NCBI RefSeq assembly: GCF_024138125.1
Contig: NZ_CP099993.1
Coordinates: 1,178,001 to 1,242,000, forward strand
Length of the DNA: 64,000 nucleotides
Origin: Halorussus salilacus
GTDB lineage: Archaea > Halobacteriota > Halobacteria > Halobacteriales > Haladaptataceae
Reading direction: 5' to 3'
The notes beneath the pieces are model-generated. The model did not search any database. It worked only from the letters and a program-made list of their open reading frames with translations, and was not told where the DNA came from. The first letter of the stretch is position 1, and every line of letters begins with the position of its first letter. The position numbers and the translations under genes were made by a program. Shown piece after piece: positions 57,540-64,000 of this stretch.

Positions 57540-59000
57540 TCAGGCCGAGACGGTCTCGGTCTGCGTGGCCGTGTTGCCGTTCGAGTCCGTGACGGTGAGG
57601 GTCACGTCGTACGAGCCGCTACCCTTCTTGTCTTCGAGCTGGTCGGTACCGGACGCGCTGGTCCCGCTCACCGAGGTGGTCGCCGAGTCGACGGACGAGC
57701 CGTTCTGGGAGAGCGCGACCTCGACCGACGAGAGTTCGGTGTCGTCCGAGACGGCCCAGCTCGCGTCGAATCGCGCCCAGCCGCCGTTGCTGTCGCTCGT
57801 GACGTCGAGTGAGTCGACAGTCGGTGCAGTGTCGTCGCCGCCGTCGTCACCGTCGTCGCCGTCGTCGCCGTCGCTGTCGAGCGCGGCGGCCACGTCGAGC
57901 AGGCCGTTGCCCTGCTCGTTGTCGCCGAGACCGATGTCCTCGGCGGCCGAGTTGAGCTGGTCGCGCGCCTCGGTGTTCGACGAGCCGTTGGCCATGAGCT
58001 GGCCCGCGGCACCGGCGACGTGCGGGCACGCCATCGAGGTGCCCGAGAACGTGTCGTAGCCGCCGGGAATCGTCGAGTAGACGTCGCTTCCGGGCGCGGC
58101 GATCTCGACTTCCGACCCGGTCGAGGAGAAACTCGAGAGCTCGTCGCTGTCGTTGGTCGAGCTGACCGCCACGACCTCGTCGTAGACGGCGGGGTAGCCG
58201 ACGCACTCGTTGCACGGACCGTCGTTTCCGGCCGCGGCGACGAGGAACACGCCCTCGCTGGCGGCGTACTCGACCGCGTCCTTGAGCGCCGACGAGCCGG
58301 AGCTCGCGCCCAGGCTCAGCGAGCCGACGTCCCAGCCCTGATCGCCGACGTACTCGATGCCCGCCGCGATGTCCGAGAACGACCCGGAGCCTTCGCTGTC
58401 GAGCACCTTGACGGCGTGGAGGGTCGCCTCGGTCGAGACGCCCACGACGCCCTCGGAGTTGTCGACCGCGTCGGCGGTACCCGCACAGTGAGTACCGTGG
58501 TCGTTGTCGTCGTCCCACGACTCGTCGCACGACCCGCCGGAGCAGGTGGCGAACGCCTCGCCGGACCCGAGGTTGGCTTCGAGGTCGGGGTGGTCGCTGT
58601 CGATGCCGGTGTCGAGGATGGCGATGTCTGCGCCGCTCCCCGTCTCGCCCTCGTCGTGGGCCACGTCGGCGTCGACTCGGTCGATGCCCCACGGGAGGTC
58701 CTGGGCGAGCGCGTGCATCTGACCGTTCTCCTCGACGTAGCGGATGTTGGGGTTGCTCTCCAGCTTCGTCGCTGCCTGCTCGGGTAGGCGGAGCGTGAGC
58801 GCGTCGATGGAGTTGAACTCCCTGACCGTCTCGTCGGCCTTCTCGAGCGCGGCCTTGCGCCCGCGCTCGGACTTGAACCCGACGTTGACCTCGACGGTCG
58901 CGTTCGCACTGCCGAGTCCGGTCGCACCGACCGCCGCGATGGACCCGCCAGCGACCTTGAGTACGTTACGTCTCGAAACACTGCTTGTATTATCTGCCAT
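57540..59000 (-). CDS. Halolysin-like secreted subtilase
   Basis: A 486-residue extracellular serine protease (S8). Tat signal VSRRNVLKVAGGSIAAVGAT, then an I9-like propeptide up to about residue 100 (NIRYVEENGQMHAL), then the catalytic domain: Asp in DIAILDTGIDSDHPDLE, His in NDHGTHCAGTADAV, Asn in VAAAGNDGPC, and Ser in TFSGTSMACPHVAGA. Extra Cys pairs (CSGGSC, CNEC) may form disulfides. After a DGDDGDDG linker comes a C-terminal Ig-like domain (TDSNGNTATQTETV). It should digest proteins in high salt. The gene is divergent from sepF. Confidence 0.96.
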   Translation of the reverse strand: MADNTSSVSRRNVLKVAGGSIAAVGATGLGSANATVEVNVGFKSERGRKAALEKADETVREFNSIDALTLRLPEQAATKLESNPNIRYVEENGQMHALAQDLPWGIDRVDADVAHDEGETGSGADIAILDTGIDSDHPDLEANLGSGEAFATCSGGSCDESWDDDNDHGTHCAGTADAVDNSEGVVGVSTEATLHAVKVLDSEGSGSFSDIAAGIEYVGDQGWDVGSLSLGASSGSSALKDAVEYAASEGVFLVAAAGNDGPCNECVGYPAVYDEVVAVSSTNDSDELSSFSSTGSEVEIAAPGSDVYSTIPGGYDTFSGTSMACPHVAGAAGQLMANGSSNTEARDQLNSAAEDIGLGDNEQGNGLLDVAAALDSDGDDGDDGDDGGDDTAPTVDSLDVTSDSNGGWARFDASWAVSDDTELSSVEVALSQNGSSVDSATTSVSGTSASGTDQLEDKKGSGSYDVTLTVTDSNGNTATQTETVSA

Positions 59001-59144
59001 CCAGAGTAAACATACAGTAGCGGTATTTAACTATTTTTGTGAATATAATAATGTTTATAGTATAAACTGTTCGGTAGAATACCCGGCAGGGCGGCCCCCT
59101 CGTCTGACGTAAGAACTATACCGCTCCGCTCGGCCCTTATCCCT

Positions 59145-59495
59145 ATGGGCTTCATGACCAAGATCCTCGGCGACCGGGACGCACACACCGCCGAGGACTA
59201 CGTCGAACTCAACCTCGACGACTTCGAGACGGCCGGGAGCGAGGCCGCGATGCAGGTCCACATCGCGGAGGTACAGGGCCAGCAGGACGTCATCGCGATC
59301 AAGGACGCCGTCTACGACGGCGACCTCGTCATCGCCGACATCACCCGCCTGCGGACCGAGGACACGACCGTCGAGCGCATCACCAACGAACTCCAGCAGG
59401 TCGCCCGCGAGGTCGACGGCGACATCGTCCAGAAGGGCGACGACCAGATACTCCTCACCCCCACCGGCGTCGACATCAGTCGCGAGAAGCTGTAA
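59145..59495 (+). CDS. sepF: Archaeal SepF cell-division protein
   Basis: A 116-residue protein. The N-terminal MGFMTKILGDRD is a short amphipathic membrane-targeting helix, then DYVELNLDDFETAGSEAAMQ and QVHIAEVQGQQDVIAIKDAV, YDGDLVIADITRLRTEDTTV, and GDIVQKGDDQILLTPTGVDI form the SepF core (partly cited). In haloarchaea SepF anchors FtsZ2-dependent division at the membrane. Length fits. The gene has its own promoter region divergent from halolysin. Confidence 0.92.
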   Translation: MGFMTKILGDRDAHTAEDYVELNLDDFETAGSEAAMQVHIAEVQGQQDVIAIKDAVYDGDLVIADITRLRTEDTTVERITNELQQVAREVDGDIVQKGDDQILLTPTGVDISREKL

Positions 59496-59621
59496 CCGGC
59501 CTCGTCCCCCGATTCGTTTCGGTCGCCGACTCGCGCCACTCGCTCGTCATGCCGCGCTCGCCGAGTCGCGTCGAGTCACGTCACCCACCGCTGGGTAGCG
59601 ATGCGAGAAAGAAGACCGATT

Positions 59622-60014
59622 TCAGACGTTGTCGGGCGCGTCGGCGTCGTCCTCGACCGCGCGCTTCATCGACTCGCGGCGGGACTTGGCGTCCCGACCG
59701 GTGGCTTCGAGCAGGAAGTCGTTCTTGAGGCTGACCGCCTCCTCCGCGGCGTCGAAGTGGCCCGCTTCGATGACCTCCTCGGCGGGGCGCTCCTCGAAGT
59801 GGACCGCGAGCTTGTCCTTCTTGCCGCTGTACTCGGCCGTGCCAGCGACGATGCGGTCGAAGACGGGGTTGTCGGGCTCTTCGACCACGTAGAGTTCGTG
59901 GCCGTCGTACTCCTCGGTCCCGGCGACCTCGCCGAAGTACTCCTCGATCTTCGCCTTCATGTCGGGGATGCGGTCCTCCAGATGCTCGCCGCGTCGCATC
60001 TTGTACTCCTTCAT
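59622..60014 (-). CDS. DUF5611-type protein
   Basis: A 130-residue cytoplasmic protein. It starts MKEYKMRRGEHLEDRIPDMK and continues IEEYFGEVAGTEEYDGHELY, VVEEPDNPVFDRIVAGTAEY, and KLAVHFEERPAEEVIEAGHF, a pattern I recall as DUF5611 in haloarchaea. Predicted alpha/beta, no motifs of a known enzyme. ATG 60014 follows a CAATCC/AAAAGGG-type region and is preferred over ATG 60077. Role unknown. Convergent with sepF. Confidence 0.85.
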   Translation of the reverse strand: MKEYKMRRGEHLEDRIPDMKAKIEEYFGEVAGTEEYDGHELYVVEEPDNPVFDRIVAGTAEYSGKKDKLAVHFEERPAEEVIEAGHFDAAEEAVSLKNDFLLEATGRDAKSRRESMKRAVEDDADAPDNV

Positions 60015-60101
60015 GCTGTCCCCCTTTTGGATTGGGGGGTGTAAACCCTTTTCGCGTCGATTTCCCTCTTGAATCACCCGGTTTCGCTCGCGCGAGCAGC
60101 G

Positions 60102-60980
60102 CTACTCCTGTGCGAGGTAGCCCCTGCGACACTCCGGACAGATGTCGCCAGCGCGCAACGACGACCCCGCGACCCCCTCGCGGTGGCCGCACTCGGGACA
60201 GACGAACTCCGCGTCGACGTCGTGGTCGTCGGCGGGACCGTCGGGGGCCGGGACGCTCCCGCTAGAGGTGAACCCCGCCGAGAGGTCGGCCCCGCCCGCG
60301 CTCGCGCCGCCCTCGCTGGCCCGCAGGGTGTCGCCATCGGCGTTGACGAACTCCACCTCGTCGTCCTCCTCGTCGACCTCGGGTGCCGACTCGGGGGTGA
60401 GACCCCCGCCGAACTCCACGTCGGCGTCGCCGCCGGACCCCGGCCGGGCGTCGAACCCCTCGTCCTCAGTGCCCACGTCGGGCCACTCGCTGGGGGCGCT
60501 CTCGCCCTCGACCTCGGCGGGGTGGGTCGAGTCGGCGTCGGGCCACTCGCCGGGCTCGCGCCCCGGGTCGTCGGACGCGTCATCGCCATCGTCGTCCAAA
60601 ATCACGCCGTCGTCCTCCTCGGCCGACCGAGGTTGCTCGAAGTCGTTCTCCATCCCGGGAGAGGCGGCGCGGGCGGAGCCGCGGTCGTCGGCTCCGGCCG
60701 ACCCGACGGTCGCGCCAGCGCCACCCGCGGTTGCCCCGCCCGCCTCCGCGCTCGCGCCGCCCGCTCCGGCGTCCTCGCCAGCTGACTCGCCGCGTTCGCG
60801 GCCGGGCGTCTCGATGGCGGTGACCTCCTTGTTCTCGGAGACCACGTTGCGGTTGCCACACCGCGCACACTCCTCGAACTCCCGGACGGTGACCACGACT
60901 TCGCTTCCCTGCTCCTCGCGCTCTCGCTCGATCTCGGCCTCCCCGTAGGTGTGACCGAGCAGCGAACACCTCAGACTCAT
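60102..60980 (-). CDS. DUF7093-type zinc-ribbon protein
   Basis: A 292-residue protein with zinc-binding ends and a long disordered middle. The N-terminus has SLRCSLLGHTYGEAEIERER and FEECARCGNRNVV; the C-terminus has EFVCPECGHREGV and GDICPECRRGYLAQE. The ~190 residues between are acidic, Gly/Ala/Ser-rich and without structure. ATG 60980 starts the conserved MSLRCSLLGH. Haloarchaeal DUF7093 proteins have this layout. Function unknown. Confidence 0.87.
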   Translation of the reverse strand: MSLRCSLLGHTYGEAEIEREREEQGSEVVVTVREFEECARCGNRNVVSENKEVTAIETPGRERGESAGEDAGAGGASAEAGGATAGGAGATVGSAGADDRGSARAASPGMENDFEQPRSAEEDDGVILDDDGDDASDDPGREPGEWPDADSTHPAEVEGESAPSEWPDVGTEDEGFDARPGSGGDADVEFGGGLTPESAPEVDEEDDEVEFVNADGDTLRASEGGASAGGADLSAGFTSSGSVPAPDGPADDHDVDAEFVCPECGHREGVAGSSLRAGDICPECRRGYLAQE

Positions 60981-61516
60981 TGTGCTGTTCCTTACGTTCA
61001 TGCGTGGTAAACCCTGTGTTTCGGCGTGTGACGCGCGTCAGACGGTGGACGGGATGGTGCCGGTGAAACGACGGGGGTCGTTGATTGAATAGAGAAATCG
61101 AGCTAGATAGCCGCCGAGCGAGTTTCGGTGCGGGTTACGAACGAATCCCCCGGTCCGGTGTGTGCGTTCAAAAGTGAAACCGAGGGACGGTATCGCAAGA
61201 AGGGAGTACGGACGAGCGACGGAAATCGAATGAAGGCGACAAAGCGCAGGCAGAGGAATCGCCCTCCGACAAAGACGAAGGGTTCAGAGAGTCACCGAGT
61301 TCGATTCGGAAAGCAGTACGGGAGAGCCGAAAATCAGTGGGGCACGCGACCCGAGGAACGCAGAACTGGGTACAAGGCCAGCCACTCTCGGTTAGAAGTG
61401 TATTTACACTTGCGGGTGCGTGGGTCGTCAACGACCTCGTGACACGGACGGCCGGTCAGCAGTAAGCTACCGAAGTCCCAGTAACTGAGGGGAGAATCGG
61501 CGCGTTCGAACGGGAA

Positions 61517-61579
61517 GATTCGCGGCGCTCGCGGAGTTGCTCGCGGCGCAAAACAGTGGACCCGCTGGGATTTGAACCC
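61517..61579. repeat. Direct repeat with tRNA-Ala 3' end, distal copy
   Basis: A 63-bp sequence that matches 61660-61722 at 60 positions. It contains the T-arm/acceptor words GGGATTTGAACCC and GTGGACCCGC plus 38 bp of tRNA downstream flank (GCTCGCGGCGCAAAACAGTG). The 5' half of the tRNA is missing here, so it is not a working gene. Confidence 0.85.
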
Positions 61580-61656
61580 GAAGCCAGACGGTCCGGGCGT
61601 GCGGCGCGAGCGCCGTTCCGGGCGTGCGACTGGCAGGGGTTCAAATCCGCTCGTCG
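61564..61656. repeat. Imperfect inverted repeat of T-arm-like sequence
   Basis: GGATTTGAACCC followed by GAAGCCAGACG (61568-61591) is inverted as CGACTGGCAGGGGTTCAAATCC (61628-61649). Between them lie two copies of TCCGGGCGTGCG around GGCGCGAGCGCC. Both arms resemble tRNA T-arms. Confidence 0.65.
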
Positions 61657-61659
61657 TAC

Positions 61660-61722
61660 GATTCGCGCCGCTCGCGGATTTGCTCGCGGCGCAAAACAGT
61701 GGACTCGCTGGGATTTGAACCC
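61660..61722. repeat. Direct repeat with tRNA-Ala 3' end, proximal copy
   Basis: The copy that contains the last 23 bases of the real tRNA-Ala gene and its downstream flank, 143 bp from the distal copy. The flank GCGCCGC...GCGGCGC forms a hairpin just after the tRNA, perhaps its terminator. Confidence 0.85.
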
Positions 61723-61771
61723 AGGGCCTCTTCCTTGCGAAGGAAGCGATCTACCGCTGATCTACGAGCCC
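61700..61771 (-). tRNA. tRNA-Ala (anticodon CGC)
   Basis: A 72-nt cloverleaf read on the minus strand. Acceptor GGGCTCG pairs with CGAGTCC and includes G3-U70, the alanine identity pair; the discriminator is A. The anticodon arm is CTTCC-TTCGCAA-GGAAG, anticodon CGC for GCG codons. The T-arm has GGTTCAAATC with normal stem. The D-arm is TAGATCAGCGGTAGATC-like. No intron is seen and CCA is not encoded. Confidence 0.97.
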
Positions 61772-61811
61772 GCGAACGCAATAGGGCGTAGCGCGCCCAC
61801 TTATTAGAACC

Positions 61812-62423
61812 TTATGTTTCGACCCCGGTACGCAACAGGTGGGCACGCCCCGCGAGCCCACCCAGCACGAAGCCGGTGAAGTGGGCGACCAGCGCGACGC
61901 CCGGCCGGGCCGTGAGCAGGGTGACCCCGAGCGCGAACGCGACCAGCAGCGCGAGGCGGCCGCGCTCGCCCAGCGGGAGCCGCCGCAGGACCGCGCCGGT
62001 GACCGCGTTGCCCGCCAGCAGATATCCGAGCAGGCCGAACACCGCGCCGCTGGCCCCGAGGACCGCGTTCGCCGGGCCGACGACCCCGGAAACGACGACC
62101 TGCGCGAGGCCCGCGGCCATCCCGACCGTCGCGAAGAAGGCGTGGAATCGCCACCGGGTCGTCACGCGCTCGACGGCGAACCCGACCAGCACCAGCACGG
62201 CGGCGTTCGAGACGAGGTGGCCGACGCTCGCGTGGGCGTACACGCTCACGAGCAGGGTCCACGGGCGGGCCTCGACGGGCGGGGCGAGGACGAACAGCCC
62301 GGTCGCGAGCGACTGGGAGACCAGTCCCACGAGCGACTGGGCACCGAACACGGCGACGAAGACGACCAGCGTCTCCAGCGTCGGACTGCGGGCCGACTCG
62401 GAACGGCGGGGTGGCCCTTGCAC
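61812..62423 (-). CDS. Rhomboid-family intramembrane serine protease
   Basis: A ~203-residue membrane protein with six helices. Rhomboid landmarks: HASVGHLVSNAAVLVLVGFA (His-Asn region of helix 2), GASGAVFGLLGYLLAG (catalytic Ser in GxSG, helix 4) and ARPGVALVAHFTGFVLGGLA (catalytic His in helix 6). It should cut membrane proteins within the bilayer. GTG 62423 was chosen because CTTTTTG at 62449-62455 lies ~29 nt upstream; GTG 62429 is equally possible. It is 40 nt from tRNA-Ala on the same strand. Confidence 0.9.
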   Translation of the reverse strand: MQGPPRRSESARSPTLETLVVFVAVFGAQSLVGLVSQSLATGLFVLAPPVEARPWTLLVSVYAHASVGHLVSNAAVLVLVGFAVERVTTRWRFHAFFATVGMAAGLAQVVVSGVVGPANAVLGASGAVFGLLGYLLAGNAVTGAVLRRLPLGERGRLALLVAFALGVTLLTARPGVALVAHFTGFVLGGLAGRAHLLRTGVET

Positions 62424-62561
62424 GCACACTCGTAGGAGCGGAGACGACAAAAAGACCGGGGAGCGTGCGCGCATGCGCGCGGCTGTCAGATGATGAAAGA
62501 GAGAATCGCCCGCCAGTCGAACGGCGGGAGCGAGCCGAGAGGTGACGCCTCTCAGCTCACG

Positions 62562-62831
62562 TCAGTTCCGGAAGACAAACCGCATCTTCCGACCTTCGGC
62601 TCGCTCGCGCTCGCCTCAGTTCCGGAAGACAAACCGCATCTTCCGACCTTCGGCTCGCTCGCGCTCGCCTCAGTTCCGGAAGACAAACCGCATCTTCCGA
62701 CCTTCGGCTCGCTCGCGCTCGCCTCAGTTCCGAAAGACAAACCGCGTCTTCCGACCTTCGGCTCGCTCGCGCTCGCCTCAGTTCCGAAAGACAAACCGCG
62801 TCTTTCGGCCCTCGCGGAATCTTCGATTCCG
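62562..62831. repeat. Five tandem 54-bp hairpin repeats behind rpsJ
   Basis: Copies begin at 62562, 62616, 62670, 62724 and 62778. Each has an inverted repeat CGGAAGA..TCTTCCG around CAAACCGCA, followed by CTTCGGCTCGCTCGCGCTCG. In copy 5 the stem changes to CCGAAAGAC/GTCTTTCGG, keeping the pairing. The last copy merges into AATCTTCGATT just past the rpsJ stop. The plus-strand open frame through them (62490-62888) only reflects the period of 54. Confidence 0.9.
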
Positions 62832-62832
62832 C

Positions 62833-63141
62833 TCAGTCCTCGAGGACGATCTCGATGGAGACGTCGTTCGGGACCTGAATCCGCATGAGCTGTCGGAGCG
62901 CGCGTTCGTCGGCGTCGATGTCGATGAGGCGCTTGTGGACGCGCATCTCCCAGTGCTCCCACGTCGCGGTCCCCTCGCCGTCGGGGGACTTTCGGGTGGG
63001 GATCTCCAGCGTCTTGGTCGGGAGCGGGATGGGACCCGAGAGCGAGACGCCGGTTTTGTTGGCGATCTCGCGGACGTCGTCGCAGATGTCGTCGAGGTCC
63101 TCGGGGCTGGTGCCCGCCAGACGGACGCGTGCTTGCTGCAT
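62833..63141 (-). CDS. rpsJ: 30S ribosomal protein S10
   Basis: A 102-residue ribosomal protein of the small-subunit head; archaeal S10 equals eukaryotic uS10. Conserved blocks: [60 protein letters not shown] and [20 protein letters not shown]. Length is standard. It follows the EF-1alpha gene by 3 nt, the usual tuf-rpsJ operon in archaea. Five tandem hairpins lie past its stop. Confidence 0.98.
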   Translation of the reverse strand: MQQARVRLAGTSPEDLDDICDDVREIANKTGVSLSGPIPLPTKTLEIPTRKSPDGEGTATWEHWEMRVHKRLIDIDADERALRQLMRIQVPNDVSIEIVLED

Positions 63142-63144
63142 GCG

Positions 63145-64000
63145 TTATCGCTCGTTGACGCTGAGGACCTTGCCAGCCGCGATGGTCTGACCCATGTCGC
63201 GGACCGCGAAGCTACCGAGTTCCGGAATCTCGCTGGACGGCTCGATGGACAGGGGCTTCTGGGGTCGGACGGTGACGACCGCGGCGTCGCCCGACTGGAT
63301 GAAGTCGGGGTTCTCCTCGGCGACCTCGCCCGACGAGGGGTCCATCTTCTTGTCGATGGATTCGATGGTGCAGGCGACCTGCGCGGTGTGGGCGTGGAAG
63401 ACCGGCGTGTAGCCGTCGGTGATGACCGACGGGTGCTGCATCACGACGATCTGGGCCTGGAACGTCTCGGCGACGCTCGGCGGGTCGTCGGCGGGGCCAC
63501 AGACGTCACCGCGGCGGATGTCGTCCTTGCCGACGCCGCGGACGTTGGTACCGACGTTGTCGCCGGGTTCGGCCTGCGGAATCTCCTCGTGGTGCATCTC
63601 GATGGACTTGACCTCACCGCTCACGTCGCTGGGCTGGAACGAGACGTTCTCGCCGGTGTTGAGGATGCCCGTCTCGACGCGACCGACGGCGACGGTCCCG
63701 ATACCCGAAATCGTGTACACGTCCTGAATGGGCATCCGGAGGTCGGCGTCCGTCGGCGGCTCCGGCGGTTCGAGGTCGTTGAGAGCCTCGAGGAGAATCT
63801 CGCCGTCGTACCAGTCGGTGTTCTCGGACTCCTCGGCGATGTTGTCGCCCTCGAAGGCCGAGATCGGGATGAAGCTGGCGTCCTCGGTGTTGAACTGGAC
63901 CTGCTTGAGGAGCTGCTTGACCTCTTCGACGACCTCGTTGTAGGTGGACTCCTTGTAGTCGACGACGTCCATCTTGTTGACGCCGACGATGAGTTCGTCG
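63145..64000 (-). CDS. tuf: Translation elongation factor EF-1 alpha, 5' part outside the window
   Basis: The last ~285 residues are visible; the start lies beyond the right edge. The G-domain end shows NKMD (GTP base recognition), then [12 protein letters not shown]-like helix and [12 protein letters not shown] (SA motif). Domains 2 and 3 have [40 protein letters not shown] and [20 protein letters not shown], ending [20 protein letters not shown]. It brings aminoacyl-tRNA to the ribosome. Same operon as rpsJ. Confidence 0.98.
   Translation of the reverse strand, partial: DELIVGVNKMDVVDYKESTYNEVVEEVKQLLKQVQFNTEDASFIPISAFEGDNIAEESENTDWYDGEILLEALNDLEPPEPPTDADLRMPIQDVYTISGIGTVAVGRVETGILNTGENVSFQPSDVSGEVKSIEMHHEEIPQAEPGDNVGTNVRGVGKDDIRRGDVCGPADDPPSVAETFQAQIVVMQHPSVITDGYTPVFHAHTAQVACTIESIDKKMDPSSGEVAEENPDFIQSGDAAVVTVRPQKPLSIEPSSEIPELGSFAVRDMGQTIAAGKVLSVNER

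Larger units (their letters stand above)
60981..61699. other. Low-GC gene-poor region next to tRNA-Ala
   Basis: In 719 bp no gene is convincing. Roughly 61080-61450 has clearly lower GC and many GAA/AAG words; its open frames (61128-61442 plus, 61168-61431 minus) have non-haloarchaeal composition. A short palindrome AAGTGTATTTACACTT is at 61397-61412. From 61517 the region turns into a repeat of the tRNA-Ala 3' end and its flank. It may be a remnant of an integrated element or an RNA gene that I cannot name. Confidence 0.55.

Noticed and set aside
61128-61442. 104-residue plus-strand ORF
   Set aside because: Strongly basic with no haloarchaeal composition, no promoter and no recognisable motif; treated as part of the unassigned low-GC region.
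61020-61450. RNase P RNA or SRP RNA in the low-GC spacer
   Set aside because: I looked for the conserved cores (GAGGAAAGUC, ACAGAA, GGUCAGGCC-type) on both strands and did not find them.
62562-62831. CRISPR-like array
   Set aside because: Units are directly adjacent and uniform; there are no unique spacers and no cas genes.
62490-62888. A plus-strand ORF with five 18-residue repeats (SVPEDKPHLPTFGSLALA)
   Set aside because: The repeat period of 54 bp is divisible by three, so any frame without stops stays open. Stem compensation and the place after rpsJ favour hairpins; it also overlaps the rpsJ coding sequence.

Overview
The window is chromosomal DNA of a halophilic archaeon (class Halobacteria). 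GC content is very high, the proteins are strongly acidic, and many genes have a TATA-like box 25-30 nt before an ATG or GTG with almost no leader. Several families are typical of or restricted to haloarchaea (HVO_0416-type zinc finger, archaeal SepF, Sec61-beta, RLI/ABCE1, halolysin, geranylgeranyl reductase, PGF-CTERM-like tail). A Halorussus-like genus is possible, but the sequence alone does not settle it.

Layout. 1-2964: the end of an MFS exporter and an unusual 639-aa protein with a caspase/CHAT-like region. 2965-6515: SDR, HxlR regulator, Ca2+/Na+ antiporter and AIR-synthase-like enzyme. 6516-7101: convergent gene-free stretch with inverted repeats. 7102-12865: thioredoxin, Sec61-beta, PdxT, bifunctional nuclease, HisE, ASCH protein, HtpX protease, DUF5518 and F420 reductase. 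12902-20205: HAD phosphatase, FNT channel, membrane metallopeptidase, UPF0146, archaemetzincin, arylsulfotransferase-like protein, RLI and an EMC6-like protein. 20206-24413: repeat-rich spacer, small regulator, flavin-type oxidase and a PIN toxin-antitoxin pair inserted at the 3' end of a PIN-ATPase-KH gene. 24414-33008: two membrane proteins, an M20 peptidase, two paralogous M32 carboxypeptidases separated by two genes, and a DUF2071 protein. 33139-40600: zinc-finger proteins, UvrD-like helicase, riboflavin synthase, PrsW protease, a frameshifted FAU-1 gene and a NifU-like protein. 40957-45481: LVIVD protein, ROK kinase, Usp, SDR and CBS protein. 45535-47950: an IS200/IS605 element beside a lower-GC islet with small genes. 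47953-60980: geranylgeranyl reductase, UvrA, AI-2E-type permease, YgfZ/GcvT-like protein, small regulators, halolysin and SepF. 60981-64000: a low-GC gene-poor stretch, tRNA-Ala(CGC) with a duplicated 3' end, rhomboid protease, tandem hairpins, rpsJ and the 3' part of the EF-1alpha gene.

Most genes are housekeeping or conserved haloarchaeal genes in short operons or as single units. The unusual content is mainly between genes. A ~175-nt element occurs twice (40741-40915 minus, 55320-55495 plus); its loops are conserved while its two long stems change by compensatory substitution, so it is the best candidate here for an undescribed structured RNA or DNA element. Other signals are a 39-bp direct repeat around the toxin-antitoxin pair, a 63-bp repeat containing the tRNA-Ala 3' end, five 54-bp hairpin units behind rpsJ, a 50-bp perfect palindrome inside a coding region, and a series of GC-rich perfect inverted repeats between genes. 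All coordinates were read by eye and no database search was possible.
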